Positions 1 to 7,554 of a stretch of DNA of 46,796 bases are shown in pieces. The notes beneath the pieces were generated by a model. That model made no database searches. It was not told the DNA's origin and saw only the letters and a program-made list of their open reading frames with translations. Numbering within the stretch: position 1 is the stretch's first letter; the number at the start of each line of letters is the position of its first letter. Location: NCBI GenBank assembly GCA_013815325.1, contig JACDGM010000020.1:1-46796 (forward strand). The letters run 5' to 3'. The translations under genes were made by a program, and so were the position numbers. This stretch comes from Chthoniobacterales bacterium (GTDB lineage Bacteria; Verrucomicrobiota; Verrucomicrobiia; Chthoniobacterales; UBA10450).

Positions 1-238
1 GATCCGCTTCGTCGACCACATAATGGGGAATGCCTAACGAGTGCGCGACGTTGCGCGCGTCGGCTACCGCCTGCGGGCCGCAGCACTTGTCCTCGGCGCG
101 CGAGATGCAGTCCTGCGGCCATACCTTCATCGTCACGCCGACGACGTCGTAACCCTCTTCGCGCAGCAGATACCCGGCGACGCTGGAATCGACGCCGCCG
201 CTCATGCCGAGGAGGACGCGTGATTTGGCGGCGGACAT
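1..238 (-). CDS. mnmA: tRNA-specific 2-thiouridylase MnmA, N-terminal part (runs off left edge)
   Basis: The minus strand from the ATG at 238 reads [20 protein letters not shown], followed by [20 protein letters not shown]. The SGGVDSS segment is the PP-loop ATP-binding motif of the N-type ATP pyrophosphatase fold, and its arrangement matches MnmA/TrmU. That enzyme installs the 2-thio group of wobble uridine (s2U34) in tRNA Lys/Glu/Gln, using sulfur relayed from cysteine desulfurase. About 79 codons are visible, so the catalytic cysteines and C-terminal tRNA-binding part lie outside the window. A TCGTTAGG octamer (33-40) lies in the coding sequence. The family call is firm on the P-loop context. 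An argininosuccinate synthase or other PP-loop enzyme is less likely because of the TMKVW and [11 protein letters not shown] segments. Confidence 0.85.
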   Translation of the reverse strand, partial: MSAAKSRVLLGMSGGVDSSVAGYLLREEGYDVVGVTMKVWPQDCISRAEDKCCGPQAVADARNVAHSLGIPHYVVDEAD

Positions 239-289
239 TATGGGCAAATTCGCGGCGATCTGCGAAATGGTCAACGTAGCAACCTGCTT

Positions 290-401
290 GTCATCCTGAG
301 CGAAGCGAAGGACCTCACGGAAAGGGGAACGTTCGCGACCGGAAAAATGCCGCTATTGCAATCGTGAGGTCCCTCGCCGCGCTCCGCCGGCTCGGGATGA
401 C
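290..401. repeat. Imperfect inverted repeat (REP/BIME-like) around the 3' end of mpg
   Basis: The left arm, 290-318, contains GTCATCCTGAGCGAAGCGAA and runs on to GGACCTCAC. The right arm, 364-401, starts GTGAGGTCCCTCGC and ends CTCGGGATGAC, so the outer 10-12 bases pair well, with a few mismatches and about 45 bases between. The core CCTGAGCGAAGC recurs inside the decayed transposase near 46124. This is the style of short mobile palindromes (REP-like) dispersed in many soil bacterial genomes. The right arm lies inside the coding sequence of the DNA glycosylase and encodes its last residues. Confidence 0.7.
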
Positions 402-1000
402 AGCTTTGGTGGGCGCACCGACAAATTCGTAAGCTCTTTGCGCACCCGCACGCTCACGAATGGGCTGCCGCGCAAGCTGAAGCGCCAGGGAAAGTCCTTC
501 GCGCAACTGATGCCTATGCGAGTATCTGCGACGACTTCGATTGTGTGAGACCGCCGCCGGAAGCAATGCGCGGGGTCAGAGCAGAGATCCAGTTCATGGT
601 GGCGTTTGTTGATCTCGAGGGCCTGCGTCAGCTTTCCCGGGCCGGAGCAGAGTCGCTTCAGATCTTCGACGCCGCGGCGCTCCCGCATCAGCTCGAGGCC
701 GCGCCGCGGCTGAAGCGCCCTGATGAGGATGATGCCGTCGCGCGGGCCGCCTTTGACGAGGACGTTGAGCATCCAGTGCGCGCCGTAGGTGAAATAAACA
801 TAGGCTGCGCCGGGCTGATTGCGCCTAACGAATTCGCGCGTGCTCGGGCGCTTGAAGGTGTGACACGCCTCGTCGTTTTCAACCATGTAGGCTTCGGTCT
901 CGACGATGAGGCCGGCGCATTTTTCCCAGACCAGCTCCGTCCCGATCAGGTTCTCGGCGCATTCGAGAGGATCGGTTTGAAAAAAGCGACGGGAAAGCAA
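353..1000 (-). CDS. mpg: DNA-3-methyladenine glycosylase (AAG/MPG family)
   Basis: 215 residues. This monofunctional glycosylase excises alkylated purines (3-methyladenine, hypoxanthine) to begin base excision repair in the cytoplasm. Visible family segments in order are GLIVETEAY with the catalytic Glu, the following EACHTF, GAAYVYFTYGAHWMLNVL, LCSGPGKLTQAL, and RIGISCAKDFPWRFSLRGSP near the C terminus. The usual length is about 190-200; the extra tail (about 20 residues after SVRVRK) is encoded partly by the right arm of the 290-401 inverted repeat, so the natural C terminus has probably been replaced or extended. The ATG at 1000 lies 8 bases after the stop of the upstream prolyl oligopeptidase gene on the same strand, so the two may be cotranscribed. 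It contains one TCGTTAGG octamer (824-831). Confidence 0.9.
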   Translation of the reverse strand: MLSRRFFQTDPLECAENLIGTELVWEKCAGLIVETEAYMVENDEACHTFKRPSTREFVRRNQPGAAYVYFTYGAHWMLNVLVKGGPRDGIILIRALQPRRGLELMRERRGVEDLKRLCSGPGKLTQALEINKRHHELDLCSDPAHCFRRRSHTIEVVADTRIGISCAKDFPWRFSLRGSPFVSVRVRKELTNLSVRPPKLSSRAGGARRGTSRLQ

Positions 1001-1008
1001 GACGTGGC

Positions 1009-3153
1009 CTAACGAGCAGCGGTTTTGGCGGTCTGCTGTCCCATCCCGAGCTGGTCGAAGAGGAAGGCGAGGATGTCGGCTTGTTGTTTAATGCGCTCAC
1101 TCAAGGCGGTCCCGTGGCCGTGGCCGGAGCTGGCACTGGTGCGCAACAAAATCGGATTGGCGGAAACGTTGGCGGCTTGCAGGCGCGCGGTCATTTTACG
1201 TGAGTTGTAAGGCGCGACCCGGCCGTCGTTTTCTCCGGTGAGGAAAAGGATTGAGGGATATTTGCTCCCCTCATGCACGTTGTGATACGGCGAGTAGGCG
1301 AAGAGTTTGCGGAACTGCTGCGGATCCTTGACCGAGCCGAATTCCGTAACGTTGAAAGCGCCGTTCGGCTCGAGCTCGGTGCGGAGCGAATCGTAGATCC
1401 CGACTAACGAGACGACGGCACGGGCCAGCTCCGGATGCTGCGTGAGCACCGCGCCCATGAGCAGCCCGCCATTGCTCCCTCCCTCGATCGCAAGTTTTTC
1501 GGGTGAGGTGTAGCCCTGCTTGATCAGGTAATGCTCCGCCGCGATGAAATCGTCAAAGACGTTTTGTTTCTTCGTGAGGTTGCCCGCCTTGTGCCACTCC
1601 TCGCCGAACTCGCCGCCGCCGCGGATGTTGGCCACGACATAGACGCCGCCGCGATCGAACCAGAGCCGGCGGGCGAAATCAAAGGAGGGCGTCATGCTGA
1701 TGCCGTAGCCGCCGTAGGCATAAAGCAGCGTCGGATTGTTGCCGTCGAGCTTGGTGCCTTTGCGCCGCATGATGTTGAGCGGGATTCTCGTGCCGTCATG
1801 GGAGGTGGCGAGTTCCCTAACGACTTCGATGTCGTCGAACGAAACCGGCGATGTACCGCGGAGAGCGGTCTTAACCGGCTCAGCGGTCGCCATGTCGTAG
1901 CGATACCAGACGTTAGGCTCGACATAGCTGACGTCTTTGAAAAGAAGCGCCCCCTCCTCCAGCGCAACCATTTCCTGCACGGCAGAAATCGACGGAATCG
2001 CGATCGTCTTTCCATTCTTGCCATCGAGATCGAAGCGGCGGGTCTGCGATGGCCCGCCTAACAAATCGCCAACGTAGAGCGCGCCGGTCGCCGGTTCGAT
2101 TTCTTCGATGACGGCTTCTCCTGCCGGAACCACGACGTTGGCAGCGGAAAGATCGAGATGTTCGAAAGGGAGGCGGAGCACCTTGCCTCGCGGCGCATCG
2201 GCCCGTGAAATCAAGTAGAGCGCGCCATCGCGGCCGAGGCGCGCCTGTTTCACTTGATCCGAAAACTTCGTCAGCTGCTTCCAATCCCCCTCGGGCGTGC
2301 GGAGATAGTGCGCGAAATCGCCGCCATCCCCATTGGCTACGACCGCGAGGATGTGGCGCCCGTCGTGCGAGCTCTCGAGCGCGATCTCAGCAATGCGCGG
2401 AAAGTCTTTGCCTAACGAGTAAGTGTCCTCGCTCTCCGAGGCGCCGAGCTTGTGAAAATAAATCTGCTGATAGAAATGGAGATCGATGTCCGGCCGTTCG
2501 CCTTTTATTGGAAAGCGGGTGTAAAAAATGCCGGTGCCATCCCCATTCCAGGCGGCACTGCCACCGGCGGTGGGAAATTGCACATGCGCAATGGTGTCGG
2601 AAAGCGCCTTCGTTGATTCGACGTCGTAGAAATGCAGATCGCCATCCTCGCTGCCGCCTTTCGAGATCGAGATCGCGACTTTTTTGCCATCGAGCGAGGG
2701 CGCGAACCAATCGATCCCGGTGGTGCCTTGCGCGTCGAGCTCGTTAGGATCGAGAATGACTTTCTCCGATTTCAAGTCATCCGCCGAGGCGAGGGTGACG
2801 AGCATCGGCTGTTGCCTGGGCGGCTGAAACTTGAGGGCGAAGAGTCGCCCGGGACGCGCTACCATCGAGGAGTAGGTGGGCGAAGCCTCGGCGTAGAGTT
2901 TCGTTAGGCGCTGCTCGATAAGTGGGCGCTCCGGAAGTCGGTCGAGGTAGGCGCGCGCATATTTGTTTTGCGCCGCCGACCAGGCTTGGACAGCGGGATC
3001 GTCGTTCTTCTCCAGCCATTGGTAATCATCCTGAACTTTGACGCCGTGGTATTGGTTGACGACGGGCTTTTTCGGAGTCGCCGGCGGGGGCTGAGCGGCC
3101 TGCGCCAAAGCCGAGGCCGCCAGGGCGAGGAGGAGAGAGAAGAGAAGCTTCAT
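1009..3153 (-). CDS. Prolyl oligopeptidase (S9A), secreted
   Basis: 714 residues. A Sec signal peptide (MKLLFSLLLALAASALAQA) suggests export to the periplasm. Residues about 25-400 look like the seven-bladed propeller gate and about 430-714 the alpha/beta-hydrolase domain. The catalytic triad can be placed: Ser560 in GGSNGG, Asp643 in ENDGRV and His678 in SGHGHGT. NIRGGGEFGEEWHKAG is the characteristic segment before the nucleophile. The enzyme cleaves peptides after proline, up to about 30 residues long. Length is normal for the family (about 700). The stop codon TAG lies within a TCGTTAGG octamer (1008-1015); four more copies (1816, 2411, 2741, 2901) lie within the gene. It precedes mpg by 8 bases. 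Confidence 0.95.
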   Translation of the reverse strand: MKLLFSLLLALAASALAQAAQPPPATPKKPVVNQYHGVKVQDDYQWLEKNDDPAVQAWSAAQNKYARAYLDRLPERPLIEQRLTKLYAEASPTYSSMVARPGRLFALKFQPPRQQPMLVTLASADDLKSEKVILDPNELDAQGTTGIDWFAPSLDGKKVAISISKGGSEDGDLHFYDVESTKALSDTIAHVQFPTAGGSAAWNGDGTGIFYTRFPIKGERPDIDLHFYQQIYFHKLGASESEDTYSLGKDFPRIAEIALESSHDGRHILAVVANGDGGDFAHYLRTPEGDWKQLTKFSDQVKQARLGRDGALYLISRADAPRGKVLRLPFEHLDLSAANVVVPAGEAVIEEIEPATGALYVGDLLGGPSQTRRFDLDGKNGKTIAIPSISAVQEMVALEEGALLFKDVSYVEPNVWYRYDMATAEPVKTALRGTSPVSFDDIEVVRELATSHDGTRIPLNIMRRKGTKLDGNNPTLLYAYGGYGISMTPSFDFARRLWFDRGGVYVVANIRGGGEFGEEWHKAGNLTKKQNVFDDFIAAEHYLIKQGYTSPEKLAIEGGSNGGLLMGAVLTQHPELARAVVSLVGIYDSLRTELEPNGAFNVTEFGSVKDPQQFRKLFAYSPYHNVHEGSKYPSILFLTGENDGRVAPYNSRKMTARLQAANVSANPILLRTSASSGHGHGTALSERIKQQADILAFLFDQLGMGQQTAKTAAR

Positions 3154-3237
3154 CCAGCAGATAACTCGCCGGTCGTGCTCTCCGCAACTGCGGCGAAAGC
3201 CATCCGTTGCTCGTTAGGCAAGGTCAGCCCCGCTGCT

Positions 3238-4653
3238 CTACTGGCTGAACTGCGAAAGATGAACCGACAAGACCATCGCCGCCCAGTCGCGGATTTCGTC
3301 GGGGTGCATCTGCTGTGGATTGAGATAATTGTTCAAGGCGCCAACCTGGATTTCGGTGCCGTTGCGGGCTGCAAGGGTTTCGAAAGCGTACTTATATCCG
3401 CCGTAGGGCATGCCGCCCATGGCTCCTTTGCGCATGACGAGCGCGCCGTCGAAACGCCTTTGCGGGGTGGAATAACTCCAGTTGGAATCAGCCTGCCAAT
3501 ACGAACCGGGATCCAGGCCGCTGATGTAGTTTTCAAACTGGAGCCCGGCGGAATATTTTTCCGGATCATCGTGCACGGTTTGCAGCCTAACGAGCAATTG
3601 GAAACGGCCGCGATCGGCGGCCCCGGTGAGAATGCCGCCCTTGTCTGCGAGCTTGAGATCCTGCGGCAGCACGACGCAGGCCCCCGATTGGCTGTGCTCG
3701 TAAATATCGAAGCGAAGCGAGGCGAGCGGCACGCCCGCGCTCGCGACCGTGCTGAGGATTTGCTGGAGACCGCGCTGGTCCTCCGTCGTTTGCTGCATCT
3801 CGGCGAGCGTGCGCGTGCGGCGTTTCACGAGCCGGTAACCGTTTACCTCGAGCGCGACTTCCGGTCCTTCATCGGCGCGAAGATCAGCGGAATACAACAA
3901 GGCCGAGCGTTTCGCCGTGGTTTCAAGCCCCGACTCGTCCGGCTCGTATTCAGGCTGCGAAAACAAGGCGTCGACCTGAGTCACGGGGATGGCCCAACTA
4001 ACCGAGCCCGCACCGGACTCGATGCCGCCGTCGATAACGCCGATGACATGGCCCGAGGTGTCCATCACCGGAGACCCGGAAAAGCCAGGCGCCGGGTTGC
4101 CTTCGAGGTTGAGCAGCTCGAGGTGCGTGTCCGGAAAACCGAGCCGTTCGATTTCCTCGCGATGTTTATCGCTCAACATTTCCTCCAGCCTGGACCCGCC
4201 GATCTCGCGAATTTTCATTTGGGTGAGACTCTCGATGCGCGGCGCGCCGTACGCGTGGCCGAGCGAAACGACCTGCGAGCCGGCGTCAGGCGTCCCGCCG
4301 ATGGGCAACGGATCGGCCGCCGCTTTTTCATCCAGGAGCAAGACCGCAAGGTCCGCGCTTTTTTTCACTTTCCAAACTTTCGCCCGGCAGGGATCGCCAT
4401 GGGAAGATGGCTTCACCATGACCCTGTCCGCGCCGGCCACGAGATGATAAGCGGTAACTACGTACTGGCGCTCGCGGCAGACGAAGCCGGTGCCGACCGC
4501 AGCATCGTTGCCGCCACCGGAACGCACGACCGTGATCCGCATCACGGCCGGGGCCGCGCGATCGAGGGTTTCTTTCAGATTGCCACCCGCAGCGCAGGCG
4601 CTGCGCCAGCCTAACGAAAGAAGAAGCAGCGCTACTGTGATTGATCGCCGCAT
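3238..4653 (-). CDS. Secreted trypsin-like serine protease (S1/HtrA-like)
   Basis: 471 residues with an N-terminal signal peptide (about 1-21). The chymotrypsin-fold protease domain covers about 30-230. Catalytic residues by pattern are His70 in VVTAYHLV, Asp101 in SADLAVL and Ser192 in GFSGSP. SP replaces the usual GP after the nucleophile, as in several HtrA-like bacterial proteases. No PDZ domain is recognisable; the C-terminal 240 residues are not like any family I can name. The start ATG at 4653 overlaps the end of the upstream membrane-protein gene by 22 bases, so translation is probably coupled. Substrate unknown. Two TCGTTAGG octamers (3586, 4610) lie inside the gene. Confidence 0.8.
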   Translation of the reverse strand: MRRSITVALLLLSLGWRSACAAGGNLKETLDRAAPAVMRITVVRSGGGNDAAVGTGFVCRERQYVVTAYHLVAGADRVMVKPSSHGDPCRAKVWKVKKSADLAVLLLDEKAAADPLPIGGTPDAGSQVVSLGHAYGAPRIESLTQMKIREIGGSRLEEMLSDKHREEIERLGFPDTHLELLNLEGNPAPGFSGSPVMDTSGHVIGVIDGGIESGAGSVSWAIPVTQVDALFSQPEYEPDESGLETTAKRSALLYSADLRADEGPEVALEVNGYRLVKRRTRTLAEMQQTTEDQRGLQQILSTVASAGVPLASLRFDIYEHSQSGACVVLPQDLKLADKGGILTGAADRGRFQLLVRLQTVHDDPEKYSAGLQFENYISGLDPGSYWQADSNWSYSTPQRRFDGALVMRKGAMGGMPYGGYKYAFETLAARNGTEIQVGALNNYLNPQQMHPDEIRDWAAMVLSVHLSQFSQ

Positions 4654-5306
4654 ATCGCTTCGTGAATTTGCGCAACCGCCGTGCTTTGCTTCTCAGGAGG
4701 CACGTTGTTGCGCACGACGCCCGCAACTTTTTCCCAGACACCACCAAAGACGGTCCAGGCTTTCAGCACCGCCGCGGTGTTCTCATAACGCGCGGGAGCG
4801 GATTCCGCACACACGCTGCTCGCGGAGCCGTAGAGCAAGGAACTGTGCGTCGATGGTTTGTCCGATTTCTCAAGTTTCCATTGCGCGGGAAGAATGTCGG
4901 CCTCTTGAAAAAGGACAATCGCACGCGCATCCGCGGGCGGGAAGCCGGCGTTCTCCCAGGATTTAACGCGGCCGGCGAGCGGCTCGGAGAGAAGGCTATG
5001 TGTGCGAATGAAGAGGCCAAGGAGAACACCAAGCACACAGCCCATGGCAAAACCACTCGTGCGTGCGAGGACGGGAGATAAACCGGTGGTGTCAGACTCG
5101 GACGCCGCACGCAGACCGATGAAGGCGATCGCGGCGGCCGTGATCGCTCCGATAACATCAGCGACGACGGGCGAGGCCGACATGCCGATGAGCATTCCCA
5201 AGAGCAGACCGAGGCAGGCGCCTCCGAGGAAGTTCGCGACGTTGGAGGGGGCCGATGATCGCGCGGCGCCAATCATCGCGGACTGGCTCTCTGGGACTTG
5301 CTGCAC
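4632..5306 (-). CDS. Hypothetical membrane protein, partner of the downstream protease
   Basis: 224 residues, not recognised. There are three hydrophobic stretches near residues 26-45, 47-67 and 84-101: a glycine/leucine-rich segment (FLGGACLGLLLGMLIGM), then VVADVIGAITAAAIAFIGL, then GFAMGCVLGVLLGLF. About 120 polar residues follow, with two cysteines (VCAES and AICGD) that could form a disulfide if the tail is outside the cytoplasm. Its 3' end overlaps the protease start by 22 bases, so both are likely made from one mRNA. A role as anchor or regulator of the protease is possible but is only inferred from position. Confidence 0.65.
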   Translation of the reverse strand: MQQVPESQSAMIGAARSSAPSNVANFLGGACLGLLLGMLIGMSASPVVADVIGAITAAAIAFIGLRAASESDTTGLSPVLARTSGFAMGCVLGVLLGLFIRTHSLLSEPLAGRVKSWENAGFPPADARAIVLFQEADILPAQWKLEKSDKPSTHSSLLYGSASSVCAESAPARYENTAAVLKAWTVFGGVWEKVAGVVRNNVPPEKQSTAVAQIHEAICGDQSQ

Positions 5307-5427
5307 GGACAGAGATTAGGAGGCGCCGTGCGAGGAGTGCAATTCTTTTTCAACCCCGCTCGAATCGTTAGGCACCGAGGTGCTCCTGGAACGCTGCGCT
5401 TCGTAGGCGCTCTCCGGCGGGCGATGG

Positions 5428-7062
5428 TTAGGCCGCGACGTTCATCTGGCGCTCGCGCGGGATTCTGTGGATCACTTTGTGACGTCGGAAATAGTCGATC
5501 AACGCGTCCCTCGTCTGGACGGGATGAAAGGCTTGCTTTGTTTCCGGGCGCTCGAGCAGGCTGCGCAACTTCATGAAGCGATGCCCGGCGCTACGGGAAT
5601 CGAAAGTGTTGAAGGCAATTCTGTAGCGTTTTGCGGGATCAAGTCGCTCTCCATTCGACCGTTGCAGATTCGTTAGGCGGCGACCGCTTCCCTGCCCTTC
5701 CACCGACATCTGAAACCCGGCCAGGCTCCGGCCCTCGCGGCTCTGGAGCACTTCTTCCATGACGACTCGCAGGTCGGCTGCCGTAAGCTCGGCGGTCACG
5801 AGAAAGTTCTCGTAAGGCAGGATCTCCCAAATGTCGCCGACAGTTTTTAGTCCTTTCTTGAAGACATGTTTGTCCTCAAACAACCCATGGAAGACGCCGT
5901 CGATCGTTAGGCCGCGCGCTTCTAAAGTTTCCCTGATGGCTGCGGCAATCAGCAACTCGACATCGCTCGGTGCGCCCGGAGGAGCGCTGACGCTCAAGGT
6001 ATCGGTAAGTTCCCCGACTGGTTCAGCGAGGACGGCGGCGGCGCGGTCGAGCTGTGGCCGCCCGCGACTGAGCACGACTGGATCTAGCGCAAAGCGGTGA
6101 TCCATCAGCTCGCAGCGCGCATCTTGGCGGAGCAGTTTTTTCGAAGCGCGGTCGAAGACCAGATCGACCCGGCCGACATGCACGCCGAAGTGATCGGCTT
6201 GGGTGAAGAGCACGTTGTTCGTTAGGCGACTCGGAATGTCCTGATGGGTGTGGCCGGCGATGAAGACCGCCGCTTCGGGAAATTCCGCGGTCACCGCCAT
6301 CACCTGGTTGGCGAAATCATCGCCACCGGTGCGCTCCTTCAAGCCCATGTGCCCGGCGAGAACAATCGCATTCGCTCCTAACGATTTCGCGCGGGCGATA
6401 GCGCCGCGGACTGGCTCGACGGCATTCTGGAATTCAAGCCCGGAGGTAAAGCTGGACGGGAACCAGAAGCGCATTCCCGGTGTCGTTAGGCCAATAATCG
6501 CAAGTTTGATTCCAGTTATTTCCTTTAGGATGAATGGCTGAATTTTGGCGAAAGGATGTTGGGCATCGTTGAATTGGCCGGCAGGCTTCCCCTCCAGAAG
6601 GGTATTCGCGGCGAGCACCGGCATCGAGGAGCGCTCGACCACATCCAAAAACGGCTCGATTCCCCAGTCGAACTCATGGTTGCCGATGATCCACGCGTCG
6701 TAACGCAGAAGGTTGAAAAGGTCGATCATCATACGGCCTTGGTCGGCGAGCGCGAACTGCGTGCCTTGATAGACGTCACCGAGATCGATCAAGAGCGAGT
6801 TGGGATTCTCGGCGCGCCAACGGTTGATTTGGGTGACGCACCGGGCCAGGCCGCCCAAATCGTTGCGGCCATGATAATCAACCGTCGGCAAAATGTGACC
6901 GTGGAGATCGGTCGTGTGCAGAATGGAAATGGTAACCAGATCTGGCGCCAGTTTTTCCGCCGCTTCGAGCCAGGATGGCATTGCGCCAGCCATCGCTGCT
7001 CCGCTGAGCAGACGGAGGAAGTGGCGCCGATTGAGAGGCCGGTTTTTCACAGGACGGGGCAT
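5428..7062 (-). CDS. 5'-nucleotidase / metallophosphoesterase (UshA-like), Tat-exported
   Basis: 544 residues from the ATG at 7062. A longer reading frame goes to 7305 but would run antisense through the VOC gene, and the twin-arginine signal NRRHFLRLLSGAAMAG sits at residues 11-26 of the shorter form, so 7062 is preferred. The calcineurin-like phosphoesterase domain shows the metal motifs TTDLHGH (Asp52, His54), LIDLGDVYQG, IIGNHEFDWG and AGHTHQD. The C-terminal half carries the 5'-nucleotidase substrate domain, including WEILPYENFLV. The family hydrolyses nucleotides or 2',3'-cyclic nucleotides in the periplasm for phosphate and nucleoside scavenging. Five TCGTTAGG octamers lie within it (5670-6490), the densest cluster in the window. 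Confidence 0.9.
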   Translation of the reverse strand: MPRPVKNRPLNRRHFLRLLSGAAMAGAMPSWLEAAEKLAPDLVTISILHTTDLHGHILPTVDYHGRNDLGGLARCVTQINRWRAENPNSLLIDLGDVYQGTQFALADQGRMMIDLFNLLRYDAWIIGNHEFDWGIEPFLDVVERSSMPVLAANTLLEGKPAGQFNDAQHPFAKIQPFILKEITGIKLAIIGLTTPGMRFWFPSSFTSGLEFQNAVEPVRGAIARAKSLGANAIVLAGHMGLKERTGGDDFANQVMAVTAEFPEAAVFIAGHTHQDIPSRLTNNVLFTQADHFGVHVGRVDLVFDRASKKLLRQDARCELMDHRFALDPVVLSRGRPQLDRAAAVLAEPVGELTDTLSVSAPPGAPSDVELLIAAAIRETLEARGLTIDGVFHGLFEDKHVFKKGLKTVGDIWEILPYENFLVTAELTAADLRVVMEEVLQSREGRSLAGFQMSVEGQGSGRRLTNLQRSNGERLDPAKRYRIAFNTFDSRSAGHRFMKLRSLLERPETKQAFHPVQTRDALIDYFRRHKVIHRIPRERQMNVAA

Positions 7063-7101
7063 TTTTGACGCCAGCGCTCTTCGCGACAATCTTTTTGCGC
7101 G

Positions 7102-7467
7102 ATGAATCTCCAAGGTCTTGACCATATCGCTTTCTCGGTGCGCGATGTGGAGCAATCGGTGCAGTGGTATGTCGAAGTGCTCGGGCTGGAGCGGCAGCAC
7201 GAAGGCGCGTGGGATGGGACCCCGAAGTTCGTTGGCAAAGGCGCCACCGGGATCGCGTTGTTTCCGGCAGAAGGAAGCGACGACTCGGCAGGGCGGATGT
7301 TGCACTTTGCGTTACGGGCTGACCGCGAAGATTTTTTGGGAGCGCAACGCGAATTAAAGCAGCGCGGCATTACGTTTCACTTCGAGGATCACGGGATCGC
7401 GCATTCGATTTACTTTTGCGATCCGGATGGGTTCAAGATCGAGATTACGACGTACGAGTTGAGATAA
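7102..7467 (+). CDS. VOC (glyoxalase/bleomycin-resistance fold) metalloprotein
   Basis: 121 residues, a single vicinal-oxygen-chelate domain made of paired beta-alpha-beta-beta-beta units. The start MNLQGLDHIAFSVRDVEQSV carries the first metal His (His8). LHFAL in mid-protein and FCDPDGFKIEITTYE at the end supply the expected second His and the Glu. It is transcribed away from the 5'-nucleotidase, starting 40 bases from that gene's start, and converges on secA. The fold is clear but the substrate is not; glyoxalase, dioxygenase and thiol-transferase activities all occur in the family. Confidence 0.85.
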   Translation: MNLQGLDHIAFSVRDVEQSVQWYVEVLGLERQHEGAWDGTPKFVGKGATGIALFPAEGSDDSAGRMLHFALRADREDFLGAQRELKQRGITFHFEDHGIAHSIYFCDPDGFKIEITTYELR

Positions 7468-7479
7468 CGTGAGGCGAAT

Positions 7480-7547
7480 GCCTCGCCGCCCTCGACGCGG
7501 GTCAGAGACCCGCGCTACATCGCTCAGGGCGGACTTGCCGGCGAGGC
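7480..7547. terminator. Nested inverted repeats between convergent genes (candidate bidirectional terminator)
   Basis: GCCTCGCCG at 7480-7488 pairs perfectly with CGGCGAGGC at 7539-7547. Nested inside, CGCGGGT (7496-7502) pairs with ACCCGCG (7508-7514) around the loop CAGAG, followed by CTACA. The element sits between the ends of the VOC gene (plus) and secA (minus), where a two-way terminator would fit, although there is no U-tract. The inner hairpin with its GCTACA flank belongs to a dispersed repeat also found at about 28626 and 31720. Confidence 0.55.
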
Positions 7548-7554
7548 CTGATCG

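Noticed and set aside
2968-4614. A 548-codon plus-strand open frame
   Set aside because: It runs antisense through the protease gene and the 5' end of the prolyl oligopeptidase gene; its translation is Arg/Ala-rich with no motif. The minus-strand proteins have complete catalytic triads.
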